From Nocardioides albus (GTDB taxonomy: Bacteria > Actinomycetota > Actinomycetes > Propionibacteriales > Nocardioidaceae): DNA of 64,000 bases. The stretch covers positions 475,765 to 539,764 of the forward strand of contig NZ_BMQT01000004.1 in the NCBI RefSeq assembly GCF_014648255.1, written 5' to 3'. A model generated the notes under the pieces. That model saw nothing but the letters and a program-made list of their open reading frames with translations. It did no database searches and was not told where the DNA came from. Both the position numbers and the translations under genes were made by a program. Shown one piece after another: positions 8,613 to 16,786 of the stretch. The stretch's first letter is position 1. Each line of letters starts with the position of its first letter.

Positions 8613-8900
8613 ATGAGTGACTTCGGGGCAACATACGACGAGATGACCGGCACCGCCGACAAGCTCGACCAGGGCAAGGACACCATTGAGTCGGCTCTGG
8701 ACGAGTGCCAGGGCTATGTCGATGAGCTGGTTCAGGACGGGTTCAAGACGGAGAAGGCGTCCGGCAAGTTCCAGGACGGCTACCAGGAGATGACCACGGG
8801 TCTGAAGGACGCCATCGCTGGTGTCGAGGACATGGCTCAGTCGCTGCGCGACATGGCCAGCGCCATCCAGGACCTCGACTCGCAGCTCGCCGGCGGCTGA
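8613..8900 (+). CDS. WXG100-like (ESAT-6 family) protein, copy 2
   Basis: The 95-residue product is identical, residue for residue, to that of 7994-8281. By eye the two coding sequences differ at nine bases, all silent. About 35 bases upstream of the start are also nearly the same (GCGGGAAAGGC-ATGATCG). This is a tandem duplication held identical at protein level by selection or gene conversion. The copy has its own upstream element (8423-8450) and its own downstream hairpin (8911-8940), so the two copies can be expressed independently. The role is presumably the same: a secreted T7SS dimer subunit. Confidence 0.88.
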   Translation: MSDFGATYDEMTGTADKLDQGKDTIESALDECQGYVDELVQDGFKTEKASGKFQDGYQEMTTGLKDAIAGVEDMAQSLRDMASAIQDLDSQLAGG

Positions 8901-8910
8901 GCATTCTCTA

Positions 8911-8940
8911 GGGCGGGACGGCGCAGCGGCCGTCCCGCCC
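8911..8940 (+). terminator. Hairpin after WXG100 copy 2
   Basis: Perfect 10-bp inverted repeat GGGCGGGACG/CGTCCCGCCC with a 10-base loop, 10 bases after the stop. Confidence 0.7.
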
Positions 8941-8992
8941 ACATGCCGGTATTTGGACTCGGCCTTGACGGCAGAACGAAGGGAGCCTGGCT

Positions 8993-9349
8993 ATGGCAGA
9001 CGTCAAGATCAACATCGGAACGCTAGATCGTATCGCGTCTCAGTTGGACGCGATCGTCACGGAGTTCGAGAACGCGACGAGCAACTCTGAAGAGCTCGAG
9101 GCGGCTATCGCCAACCCCTACGATCGTAGCGAACTCCGTGAGAAGGCGCAGGACTTCGAGGAACGCTGGGACGGCAAGCGGGAGAAGCTCAAGGAGAGTC
9201 TCGAAGAGCTGCACAAGCACGTCAAGGGCGTCGTTGACGGATTTAAGAACTGGGACAGCGAGACCGCCCTCCAGTTCGAATCAAACACTTCGGTACAGGC
9301 GCCCGGTTCGCCAGGAAGCGCGCCCGCGAGTTCACCGGCCGCGGTTTGA
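8993..9349 (+). CDS. WXG100-like helical protein (WDG motif), putative effector partner
   Basis: The 118-residue product is strongly helical and charged. The central turn FEERWDGKREKLKESLEEL carries a WxG (WDG) motif, followed by a Ser/Pro/Ala tail. AAGGGAG lies 8 bases before the ATG. Small helical proteins encoded just upstream of large T7SS substrates commonly act as targeting partners. This gene lies 51 bases before the effector-like gene at 9401 and fits that role. It has no signal peptide and no membrane segment. It is not a copy of the 95-residue WXG100 proteins. The family is inferred from motif, length and context only. Confidence 0.65.
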   Translation: MADVKINIGTLDRIASQLDAIVTEFENATSNSEELEAAIANPYDRSELREKAQDFEERWDGKREKLKESLEELHKHVKGVVDGFKNWDSETALQFESNTSVQAPGSPGSAPASSPAAV

Positions 9350-9400
9350 ACACGCACGAAACTTTGAAACCAAGTTCTCGAACGAAGGAGGGCAACGGCC

Positions 9401-10486
9401 ATGGACTCATCCCCAAAGGGCAGGGAGATCAAAACCGTTGAGGGGGATCCCTCAGCGATCATCTCACGCGGCAACTGGATCGAGACCCTGGGCGGCATGA
9501 TGGACGACTGTGCCCAGGAGTTGCAGCTGATCGCCATGCATGACCTCGCGAGCGGCGCGATGGATGGCAAAGCGGTCGAGAAACTTCAGGACAAGATCGG
9601 TGACTCGTGGGAGACGCTCCGCGAGGCCGCACAGTTGTATCAACCCGTTGGTCCGGTAATCGCGACCTACGGCGAAGAGCTCCAGCAGTGGCAGCCGCTC
9701 ATCAGGTCGCAGGTCGACACATGTGAGGACCTATGGGCAAAGTACGACGGACTGCCTGGTGCGCCGACCCACATCCTCCCAGGTACTGAACCCGAGGCGG
9801 GGAGTCCTGAGGCCGAGCAGGAGCAGGAGGCTGCCCAAGCCAAAGTGCAAGCGCGCGAAGACTGGGAGAACGCGGCGGAGACCTGGGACAGCTACTATGA
9901 CTCCTGGGAAGATGCGTACGACGTGGCCGTCAACGGCATCGGCAACGAGATGGCCGGCACGATCGAGGATGGCTTCTGGGAGGTTCTCGACGACATCATC
10001 TCGGTCCTTGAGTACATAGCGCTTGGTCTCTTCATAATCGCGTTGTTCGTTGCTGGCCCTTTTGCTGCCATCGCCTTTGTGATTTCGGCGGCCATTCTAC
10101 TCGCGCGGGCAGCGCAGTTCTGCGCAGGAGAGTGCACGTGGCAAGAGTTGGCGTTGGCGGCGCTTGACGTGATTCCGTTCGGAAAATTTGGAAAGATGGC
10201 CTCAAGCATAGGCGAGCTTGGCACCCAGGCATCAAAGTGGAACAAGTTCACAAAGGGGCTTTCGGTCGCCGGCGGATTTGATGACATGGCGGTGGCCAGG
10301 AAGCCATTTTCCGACATCATGACCGGCCTGCACACAGGTCTCGATGTCCGGGATATTGAGCGAGTTTCATCGGGCAATATGTGGGCGGCCGCGGGTGAAA
10401 TGCAAGGGGCTGTGATCAAACAGGTTGGTGCTCTCTACGGCCATGTGAACACCGCGGTCGGTGGGGTGCAAGCGGTTACGGCGTGA
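9401..10486 (+). CDS. Putative T7SS-secreted protein (effector-like, no recognisable toxin domain)
   Basis: GAAGGAGGG at 9384-9392 precedes the ATG. The N-terminal 115 residues start with GDPSAIISRGNWIETLGG and are amphipathic helices ending in a YGEELQQWQPLI segment. This resembles the signal domain of actinobacterial T7SS-secreted proteins. A Glu-rich linker follows and contains YDSWE, a possible YxxxE motif. A strongly hydrophobic stretch (about 205-245) runs into ALAALDVIPFGKFGK, a pre-toxin pattern seen in polymorphic toxins. The last 85 residues match no toxin that I recognise, so the protein may be structural, truncated or carry an unknown activity. Its 361 residues are short for a toxin. 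Base use is less GC-rich than in the flanking genes. Confidence 0.6.
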   Translation: MDSSPKGREIKTVEGDPSAIISRGNWIETLGGMMDDCAQELQLIAMHDLASGAMDGKAVEKLQDKIGDSWETLREAAQLYQPVGPVIATYGEELQQWQPLIRSQVDTCEDLWAKYDGLPGAPTHILPGTEPEAGSPEAEQEQEAAQAKVQAREDWENAAETWDSYYDSWEDAYDVAVNGIGNEMAGTIEDGFWEVLDDIISVLEYIALGLFIIALFVAGPFAAIAFVISAAILLARAAQFCAGECTWQELALAALDVIPFGKFGKMASSIGELGTQASKWNKFTKGLSVAGGFDDMAVARKPFSDIMTGLHTGLDVRDIERVSSGNMWAAAGEMQGAVIKQVGALYGHVNTAVGGVQAVTA

Positions 10487-10545
10487 TGACGTGATAATCC
10501 AGACGTGCCGGGATCATGCCGGACAATTTCAATTGGAGATCGAAT

Positions 10546-11178
10546 ATGGAACGCGCTTGGCGCGCCGATGGTGTTTATCCAGCCGATAACTGGTCAGAGG
10601 TTCCTGCAATCTCGGGTCAGATGGGCGACGAGTGGATTGCCACCGAATGCAGGCGGATCAGTGCCGAGTTGGGCGATGGCTGGACCGTGGATGTACAGAG
10701 CGAGTTCCGTCGCCTGTTGGCGAACGCCGTGGAGTCAGCGAACGAGGCTGGAACGTTGCTGACGATTCTGCATTGGCCCGTGGCGCTCCCGCTCATCAGC
10801 CGAGTTCGTGTTCTTCTTGCTGACGGCTCACCGTTCGACCCAAAGGCGTGGGAAGGTGCGGGATTCGACGTTAGTGAGTTCCCGGGTGCCGAGTTGGGGC
10901 CCGGCGCCGTTTGTCTTGCCTCTCGCGAGGTTGGTGCAGGTGACGACAGATCGCAATTTCATACAGCGGCGTATGCATTCTCGTCTGGTTCCGACGGCAT
11001 CGCGGTCATCGTGGAGTCAGGATCCAGGGAAGTGTTCGAGTTGACCGTCGCTTTCATGCCTGCAATCCTCGGAAACATGCGTATCACCCAGCCGAACGGC
11101 GTCGTCTTCGAGGCGAAGCCTATTCCTGGCATTACGCGCGATATTGTCGACGAGTGGAAAGTTGCGAACCATGCCTAA
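10546..11178 (+). CDS. Hypothetical protein in effector module, 210 aa
   Basis: I prefer the ATG at 10546 (MERAW) because GGAG lies 7 bases upstream. An in-frame ATG at 10516 would add 10 residues without a clear ribosome site. The product looks soluble: an N-terminal part with conserved-looking Trp/Pro spacing, a helix rich in Ala/Glu (about 40-65), then alternating beta segments (VALPLISRVRVLLAD, DGIAVIVESG, FELTVAFMP). I do not recognise the family. Its position just after an effector-like gene suggests a chaperone or immunity role, by analogy only. The 3' end overlaps the next start by 8 bases, which implies translational coupling. Confidence 0.6.
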   Translation: MERAWRADGVYPADNWSEVPAISGQMGDEWIATECRRISAELGDGWTVDVQSEFRRLLANAVESANEAGTLLTILHWPVALPLISRVRVLLADGSPFDPKAWEGAGFDVSEFPGAELGPGAVCLASREVGAGDDRSQFHTAAYAFSSGSDGIAVIVESGSREVFELTVAFMPAILGNMRITQPNGVVFEAKPIPGITRDIVDEWKVANHA

Positions 11179-11869
11179 ACCAGTGGCGCCGACGCCGGTC
11201 AACTGGGCATCCATGATTCCAGCGATGCAGACTTTCAAGATTGACCAGTTGAATCGTGTCGTGCTCGACTATGGTTACATCGAGTTAGAAGCACTCGCGC
11301 GACGCAATCGACGTCCTCCGATACTACGGATGTTGTCGCCGGTCATGTATTGGATTGCGATCGCTGGAGTCTTGGCGCCATTTCTGTCTGTCGCTGCGAT
11401 CCTCGGGTCGGAAGATCCGATGATCGAGATCGTCGGGGCTTTCGCAGGGGGCGCGTTGGGTTGTGCTTCGATCCTGTATTTCTATTTACCTTGGTCGCAG
11501 TCCGATTATCGCCAGTGGGATCCGACGGCTTCCACATTGTCGGTGCTGATCGGCGTCTTTAGTGCGGTTGCGCTAGCGTTGATATTTGCTGGCGTTCCCG
11601 ACACTGATCAGCCAGCCATTCTGGCGGCTCCGATTGGTGTTCTCTTCGTTGTCGTGATCGGCACACTTGTGGCTCGTTATCGACGATACTCAGTTGAGGC
11701 GCCGCCGCGCATAAATGTGCGAGAACTGTCGTCAGATGAGATGGCTGTTCTTCTGAAGAGTCGGCGGCAGGGTTTGGTCCGGCTTCGGGGTCGCGGAATT
11801 ATTACGCATGCTGAGTTCGAGACTTTTGATAAGAGTCCTCTCAGTTCGCAAACGGGCAGCGAGGTTTGA
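11171..11869 (+). CDS. Hypothetical membrane protein in effector module, 232 aa
   Basis: Start taken at the ATG at 11171 (MPKPVAP), inside the last codons of the preceding gene. The product has about four hydrophobic segments (near residues 56-77, 81-105, 121-143 and 148-165). A basic Arg-rich region (LVARYRRYSVEAPPR) and a soluble tail containing LKSRRQGLVRLRGRG follow. I do not recognise the family. It is followed after one base by the next gene, so the three genes 10546-12506 form an operon. It could be a membrane-bound immunity protein for the upstream effector-like protein, but nothing in the sequence proves this. Several codons are AT-ending, unlike the surrounding core genes. Confidence 0.6.
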   Translation: MPKPVAPTPVNWASMIPAMQTFKIDQLNRVVLDYGYIELEALARRNRRPPILRMLSPVMYWIAIAGVLAPFLSVAAILGSEDPMIEIVGAFAGGALGCASILYFYLPWSQSDYRQWDPTASTLSVLIGVFSAVALALIFAGVPDTDQPAILAAPIGVLFVVVIGTLVARYRRYSVEAPPRINVRELSSDEMAVLLKSRRQGLVRLRGRGIITHAEFETFDKSPLSSQTGSEV

Positions 11870-11870
11870 G

Positions 11871-12506
11871 ATGTCTAGTGAGTCAGGAAGTTCGTTGCGC
11901 GAGATGCTTGGAGCGGCTAAAGACCCGGACTTCAACCTCAAACTCCTGCCTGGTTGGGAGCGGCATACGCCTAATTCTGCAGACCGGACTGCCATCGATG
12001 AGGCGCTAAAGCGTCGGATGATGGCCGCCAACCGTCCCGATCTGCATGCCGCACTTAAAGTGCACCTGGACCAGACGTTTCGGTCTATGCAGGAACAAGG
12101 AGTGATTGCATATTTCGCCGCTACCTCAGAGACCGAGGGCAGAGCCTATGTTCCTGGCTCGATCGTGGCGACGATCAGACGTTCGCCTGCCGGGCAGAGT
12201 CTGGACGCATACGTCGCCGACGCGATTCGCAACCTCGGGGCGACCCCGTTGTTCGAGGATAAGCGGTTTATTCGCTTCGAACGTGAGTCCTCTAAGACCG
12301 TGGAGGGCGAACTGGTTGATGTCTCGACGATTTGTTACATTACGCCGATTCCAGGTTCGAATAGGCGTCGTGGTCTCCAGTTGACGGCGTCCTTGGCGCG
12401 TCCGCCGGAGATGAAGGCAACGGATGAGATGTTCGTTGCATGGAAGACGGCCTTGGATGTCTGTGTCTCTACTCTACGGTGGGAGCGGCCAGCGGGGCAC
12501 TCCTGA
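11871..12506 (+). CDS. Hypothetical soluble protein in effector module, 211 aa
   Basis: The ATG at 11871 follows the previous stop after a single base. The product begins with a Ser-rich segment. It has a helical region (AIDEALKRRMMAANRPDLHAALKVHLDQTFRSM) and then a mixed alpha/beta part ending in LTASLARPPEMKATDEMFVAWKTALDVCVSTLRWE. I do not recognise it. Its size and alternating strands recall the 210-residue protein two genes upstream, and both may be accessory proteins of the T7SS substrate. No signal peptide or membrane segment is visible. It is the last gene of the module before a 456-base non-coding stretch. Confidence 0.55.
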   Translation: MSSESGSSLREMLGAAKDPDFNLKLLPGWERHTPNSADRTAIDEALKRRMMAANRPDLHAALKVHLDQTFRSMQEQGVIAYFAATSETEGRAYVPGSIVATIRRSPAGQSLDAYVADAIRNLGATPLFEDKRFIRFERESSKTVEGELVDVSTICYITPIPGSNRRRGLQLTASLARPPEMKATDEMFVAWKTALDVCVSTLRWERPAGHS

Positions 12507-12962
12507 GGTTGAGGGGCTCGTCGGGCGCCGGGCGCTATTGGCCCAACTACCTTGGCGGCGGAGCTGGTTCGACGGCGCCGGAGGAGAACGGCCGGTCCTT
12601 TGGTCTCGTGGGTGTGACGCGGGTAGTCCTGAGGCCCAGAAGGACGGCGAGAGCAACCAAAATAGAAGCAGATGACACCGATGAGGGCTGGGGCGCGTGT
12701 TTGGGGTCGCCCTTGCTCGGCGGCCCCAATATTCCAGGGCGGGTCAGGTTGCGCAGCCAGGGGGCGCGGTCGCCCGACGCCGGGAGGCTTGTCGCGACAT
12801 TCTGCTTCCGAGTTGGGTACTGCGAACCGGTTTTGGTCTGGCTGGCTCTGGCGTTAGCGCGTCCGCTGATGAGTGCCTCGGGTATGTGGCGCTCGTGTCG
12901 TTGACGGGGGCCTACCTTTTGCAGCATATATGCGGACAGCGGATCTCGGAAGGAATGGAACT
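12507..12962. other. 456-base stretch without a supported gene
   Basis: Several frames are open, but each gives Arg/Gly/Pro-rich translations without a ribosome site or family features. I see no RNA gene. TTGACG at 12901 with an AT-rich CATATA near 12925 could be the promoter of the gene at 12963. The stretch may be the decayed remains of a further effector or immunity gene. Confidence 0.4.
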
Positions 12963-14360
12963 GTGAACAATCCCGGGGAGTCAGCTCGGGACGAGGCACA
13001 CTGGTACGAGTACGCGGTTGGGATGTGGGCCGAGTGGGCGTACGCGGTGCGCTTCGTCATGGTGCCGTTCTTGGGCGCGTTGGTCGTCTCGTTCGTGAGC
13101 ATGATCGTGATCGGGGTGGTGGGTGAGGAAGGCGTCATCACGGATGTGCTGGCGCGCTGGATCCCGCTCTATCGCGCTCAGGAGGTCAGCGACAACCTGG
13201 ATCTGTTGCTGAGGATCTCGTTCCTGCCCGTCGTTGCGTTCGCCTACCTGGGGTTCTTGGCGATCGCGCTCGCGGAAACCGTCATAGAGGCGCGGGTGTC
13301 GAAGGCTCTGTTTGCCGCCGCAGACGATGGTGACCCGCATTTGGTGCCGCCTCCGTCGCAGATGTGGCCGGTCGAGGGCGAGCCGTTGGAGGCAATGCGG
13401 ATCTTCGCCAAGGCGAATCTCTGGGTAGGCGGGGTTGCTTTCGCAATGCTTGTGCTGTTTGCCGTCGTCGAGGAGTCGGCGATGGGATGGCTCGCCGCGT
13501 TCGTTGTCGCGGCGTACACCCTCGGCCTCTGGGTCGGGGTCAACAAGCTCCGTTCCAGGTTGGCTGTGCGGCAGCAGCGATGGCAGGAACAGGTTGCCGC
13601 TCGCTGGCCGGAAGACGCTGAGAACGTAGTGCGGGCACGAGCGGCGAAGAAGCCGACATCAGTGAGGGACGGCGACATCGAGGAAGCCCCCGGCGGGCGA
13701 CTTCGGGCACATGCCCGGACCCTCGTGTTGTTGCCAGGCGCGCTGGCGCTCATTGCGGTGTTCTTGATGCAGATCGGGCTCGCAGTCCGCCACCCAGGTT
13801 CATCCAAGTATGAACTCGCTGACGCGGCGGAGTACGACGCAGTTGGGGAGACCCTCCTCGGCGGAATCTGGTGGATCATGCTCGCGGTCGTGGTTGTCTG
13901 CGTGCTGATGATCGTCGCCTCTGCTGTGCTGGCGCAGGCGGGGACGAGTGCGATGGAGCGTTGGTTGCGCGAGCGGGCGGCTGATCCGATGGCTAGCCGC
14001 CCGCCGTACAAAGTGCTTCTGGGGTTCTCGGAGCGCCAAGGGCTGCCGGCACTGAAGGGGATGGGGTTCGTCGCGGGGCTGGTGTCCGTGTTCGGGACCG
14101 GGCTCGTGCTTCTCGGTTCCCTCGACATGGGCGGCTTTGCTGACATCTACAGCGGCAGCGACCAGATCTTCGGTGCGTACGTAGCGCCTGCGCTTGGGCT
14201 GATCGGCGCGGCTCTACTCCTCGTCCTCATCTGCATGGGACTGCAGGTCTGGCAGACGGTGAGCGAGCGAGAGTTCCGCAACCTCCTTCGGGAGCGGTGG
14301 CCCATCCGGCCTCCTGGGGTCGGGCAGCGGAAGTCCGATGAGGCGGGGAACGCGAAGTAG
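12963..14360 (+). CDS. Multi-spanning membrane protein, 465 aa, unknown function
   Basis: A GTG start is chosen because GGAAGGA (12948-12954) sits 8 bases upstream; an upstream extension of the frame lacks this. The product has about eight hydrophobic segments. They fall as two N-terminal pairs, a pair near 160-205, one near 265-285, one near 315-340 and two near 390-450. A soluble Arg-rich loop (VNKLRSRLAVRQQRWQEQVAARW) separates the halves. No catalytic motif or known fold is apparent. It could be a T7SS-associated membrane component or unrelated. It precedes the lipoprotein at 14420 on the same strand with a 59-base gap. Confidence 0.65.
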   Translation: MNNPGESARDEAHWYEYAVGMWAEWAYAVRFVMVPFLGALVVSFVSMIVIGVVGEEGVITDVLARWIPLYRAQEVSDNLDLLLRISFLPVVAFAYLGFLAIALAETVIEARVSKALFAAADDGDPHLVPPPSQMWPVEGEPLEAMRIFAKANLWVGGVAFAMLVLFAVVEESAMGWLAAFVVAAYTLGLWVGVNKLRSRLAVRQQRWQEQVAARWPEDAENVVRARAAKKPTSVRDGDIEEAPGGRLRAHARTLVLLPGALALIAVFLMQIGLAVRHPGSSKYELADAAEYDAVGETLLGGIWWIMLAVVVVCVLMIVASAVLAQAGTSAMERWLRERAADPMASRPPYKVLLGFSERQGLPALKGMGFVAGLVSVFGTGLVLLGSLDMGGFADIYSGSDQIFGAYVAPALGLIGAALLLVLICMGLQVWQTVSEREFRNLLRERWPIRPPGVGQRKSDEAGNAK

Positions 14361-14419
14361 GACGGGCATCGCTAGCCTTATCGCGACTTGGCGCACCTAC
14401 TGATGACGGGACGTGAGCG

Positions 14420-15649
14420 GTGACTCGGGGAATGGCAGCGACGGCAGTGGCTACGGCGGTGGTGGTGTCGGGGTGCAGCGTTGGCCCGCCGCCCGAGGAC
14501 TTCGCGACCGGGGATGCCGTTCTGGCGATGCGGGTGGAGGAGGGCGGGGAGGACTCCAGCTACCTCGTACTGGTCTCCCCGAACGGGAAAACGCGTGCGA
14601 TCGAGCTCGATAGGGTCGACGGCGCTGGGATCTCATGGACTGAAGATGGCGTCACCACGTCCGACCGCAGCCACGACTACGCAATCGATGAGAGCGGACT
14701 GACCGCGAACGAGCGTACGAGCGGCGGGAACGAGCTCGAGACGCAACACGAGTGGTACCGGGTTCCGGTAGGAGCGGGGACGTTGGTCGGGTTCAGCCCC
14801 GAGGACGCGTCCAAGGATCCGTTCGTGACCTACATCGACGGCGACAGTGGCAAGGCGACGTCGCGGGTGTCGCTGTACGGGGAGACATCGACCGCCGCTG
14901 TGTGTGGGGAGCGTGTGTTCTCGTCTGGAAGGGGCACCAGCACGAAGGCCTACGAGGACGACAGCGATTCGATCCCGGAGAGCCAGTGGGACCTCGCCGC
15001 ATTGACGTCGGTCTATCCGCATGACGGCATGGACGTTCTGAGCACCTTGCAGCCTTCGTCCTTCCCAGGCACGACGTCGCCCTGCGTCGGCGGCATGGTC
15101 TACGAGGGGTGGGAGAACGACGACGACCAGCACTTCGTACGCGTCTGGAACACCGCGAAGGGAACGCCCACCGCGAAGACTGCTGTTGACCACGAGATCG
15201 TCTATCCGGAGGACGACTCGTCGCGCATCGGGGGACCGATGCGGGTGACGGTCTCGGATGGTCGGCTCTTTTGGGTCGTCGACAACACGATGTGGAGCGC
15301 GCCGTTGCCGACCACTGAGGCGGGACCGATTCGTGCTCGCGAGGCCGGCTACTTGGAGGGCTACGTCGGGCTGGACGCCGAGGCGCTGACGTACGCGTCG
15401 ACTGCGGTCTTCACGGTCGCCGAAGACAGCGAGCTCCATGAGCGCAAGTGGTCCAGGTCCAGGTCAAGGCATGACGATCGTGTGTGGACCGAACTGACGG
15501 AACTGAGCCTGGTGCGTACGGAGCTGGCCTCCTGGAAATCGTCGGTGGCGCTCGAGGTGGCCCTGAAGGACGTCGACTTCCCGACCAAGGATGTCCAGAT
15601 CACCGCACTGGCGATCAACCCGGAGTGGATGGCCGAGAACGGCGAGTGA
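14420..15649 (+). CDS. Putative lipoprotein with propeller-like repeats, 409 aa
   Basis: A GTG start gives MTRGMAATAVATAVVVSGC, a lipoprotein signal peptide with lipobox VSGC, so the protein is likely anchored outside the cell membrane. The rest lacks membrane segments and shows repeated strand-turn units (DAVLAMRVEEG, SYLVLVSPNGK, GISWTEDGV, RLFWVVDNTMWSAPL). This suggests a beta-propeller or similar all-beta fold. No enzyme motif is seen. It may interact with secreted or cell-wall material. The ribosome site is weak. It converges on the DUF3592 pair that follows. Confidence 0.65.
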   Translation: MTRGMAATAVATAVVVSGCSVGPPPEDFATGDAVLAMRVEEGGEDSSYLVLVSPNGKTRAIELDRVDGAGISWTEDGVTTSDRSHDYAIDESGLTANERTSGGNELETQHEWYRVPVGAGTLVGFSPEDASKDPFVTYIDGDSGKATSRVSLYGETSTAAVCGERVFSSGRGTSTKAYEDDSDSIPESQWDLAALTSVYPHDGMDVLSTLQPSSFPGTTSPCVGGMVYEGWENDDDQHFVRVWNTAKGTPTAKTAVDHEIVYPEDDSSRIGGPMRVTVSDGRLFWVVDNTMWSAPLPTTEAGPIRAREAGYLEGYVGLDAEALTYASTAVFTVAEDSELHERKWSRSRSRHDDRVWTELTELSLVRTELASWKSSVALEVALKDVDFPTKDVQITALAINPEWMAENGE

Positions 15650-15660
15650 CCGCGGGTGGG

Positions 15661-16110
15661 CTAACTGGTCAGGTCGACGATGATCACCACCGCCGCGGCC
15701 AGACTTCCGAGGGCCAGGATCGCACCGAAGATGGTGAGGCCGCCGAAGGCGATCGGGAGGAAGGACAGGGCGACGCGGGCCATGGGGAGCTCGTTGTTGT
15801 AGGGAGCCTTGGGGTCGTACATCACTTCGATGTCGTCACCGGTCTCCACGCCCTGGGGTCCGTGCTCGCTGTGGCCGTAGTAGCTGCCGCCGGTCTCAGG
15901 GGCGGTGAAGGTGTAGTTGACGTGGTACGTCATGTCGCCGGCTGCGCCGCTGGTGTCCTGACTCCACGCCTTGGTGACGTCGGCGTTGGCCCGAGCCCAG
16001 CGGCGACTGCCTCTCGCTCGTCTCTTGGCGCTTCGGTAGTTCAGATAGCCCGAGGCGCAGATCAGGGCGCCCAGCAGCGTGACGGCGAGCGCCCCGAGGA
16101 GATCTTGCAT
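15661..16110 (-). CDS. DUF3592 domain membrane protein, 149 aa
   Basis: An N-terminal membrane segment (LLGALAVTLLGALICASGYL) is followed by a basic stretch. An extracytoplasmic beta domain contains YHVNYTFTAPETGGSYYGHSEHGP and then GDDIEVMYDPKAP, and a C-terminal hydrophobic pair ends the protein. The strand pattern ending in V-x-YDP-x-xP is the signature of DUF3592 proteins, whose function is unknown. It is the second gene of a two-gene minus-strand unit with the related protein at 16135-16578, 24 bases upstream. Their stops converge on the lipoprotein at 14420. Confidence 0.75.
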   Translation of the reverse strand: MQDLLGALAVTLLGALICASGYLNYRSAKRRARGSRRWARANADVTKAWSQDTSGAAGDMTYHVNYTFTAPETGGSYYGHSEHGPQGVETGDDIEVMYDPKAPYNNELPMARVALSFLPIAFGGLTIFGAILALGSLAAAVVIIVDLTS

Positions 16111-16134
16111 CTATGATCCGTCCGTTTCTGGTGG

Positions 16135-16578
16135 TTAGAGCGAGATCAGGCCGAGCGAGGCGAGGATCAGGAAGGTCCCGATGCCACCGAAGAGGATGAA
16201 GACGGCGCTGTAGTTGACGATGCGGCCGACGACGGAGCCGCCGGAGACGGTCTCGCTCGAGCTCGGGTCGTCGGGGTCGTAGATGATCTCGACGACGTCG
16301 CCGACCTTTGGGTCGTGGAGGTGCTCGACATCGCCGACGCGCGGGACGCCGGCAGCGTCGCGGTACTCGTAGCGCGCCCGGATGGCGGTCTCCGACGCGC
16401 CCGAGGCCGTCGAGGCCGAGGAGTCGTACTTCGTCTTCCGCGTGTGGCGGATGGTCGCCTGCGTCCGGGTCCAGGTGGCCAGGCGTCGGCGGCGGCGCAC
16501 CAGGTGGATCGTCAGCCATGCTGGGAGGATCAGCATCGCGAGGCCGATCACCAGCGCAGCGACAGCACCGAGTTCCAT
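16135..16578 (-). CDS. DUF3592 domain membrane protein, 147 aa
   Basis: Same layout as its downstream neighbour. An N-terminal membrane helix (VAALVIGLAMLILPAWLTIHLV) and an Arg-rich cytosolic edge come first. The beta domain has ARYEYRDAAGVPRVGDVEHLHDP and VGDVVEIIYDPDDP, and a C-terminal hydrophobic segment follows. The two proteins are clearly paralogues, although divergent. Function unknown. The gene diverges from the lipoprotein at 16787, and the 208 bases between them must contain both promoters. Confidence 0.75.
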   Translation of the reverse strand: MELGAVAALVIGLAMLILPAWLTIHLVRRRRRLATWTRTQATIRHTRKTKYDSSASTASGASETAIRARYEYRDAAGVPRVGDVEHLHDPKVGDVVEIIYDPDDPSSSETVSGGSVVGRIVNYSAVFILFGGIGTFLILASLGLISL

Positions 16579-16786
16579 TGTTGCTCCACTAGCCCGAGGA
16601 CGAAGGCCTACACCTTAATGAGTGACCCGGGTATGACGGGCGGTGACCCTAGGAGCGACAGGGCCGGCGATGTCGCGAAGATCACCGCGACACGCCGGAG
16701 TAAAGATCGACCGGCGTGGGACGGTCTTGCCAAGGTGACGCATACCTCTCGATCTCGGGAACATCCACTTGTTGAAGGGATTCTTC

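Noticed and set aside
9401..10486. Named toxin activity for the effector-like protein
   Set aside because: No catalytic motif of known T7SS or polymorphic toxins is visible in the last 85 residues.
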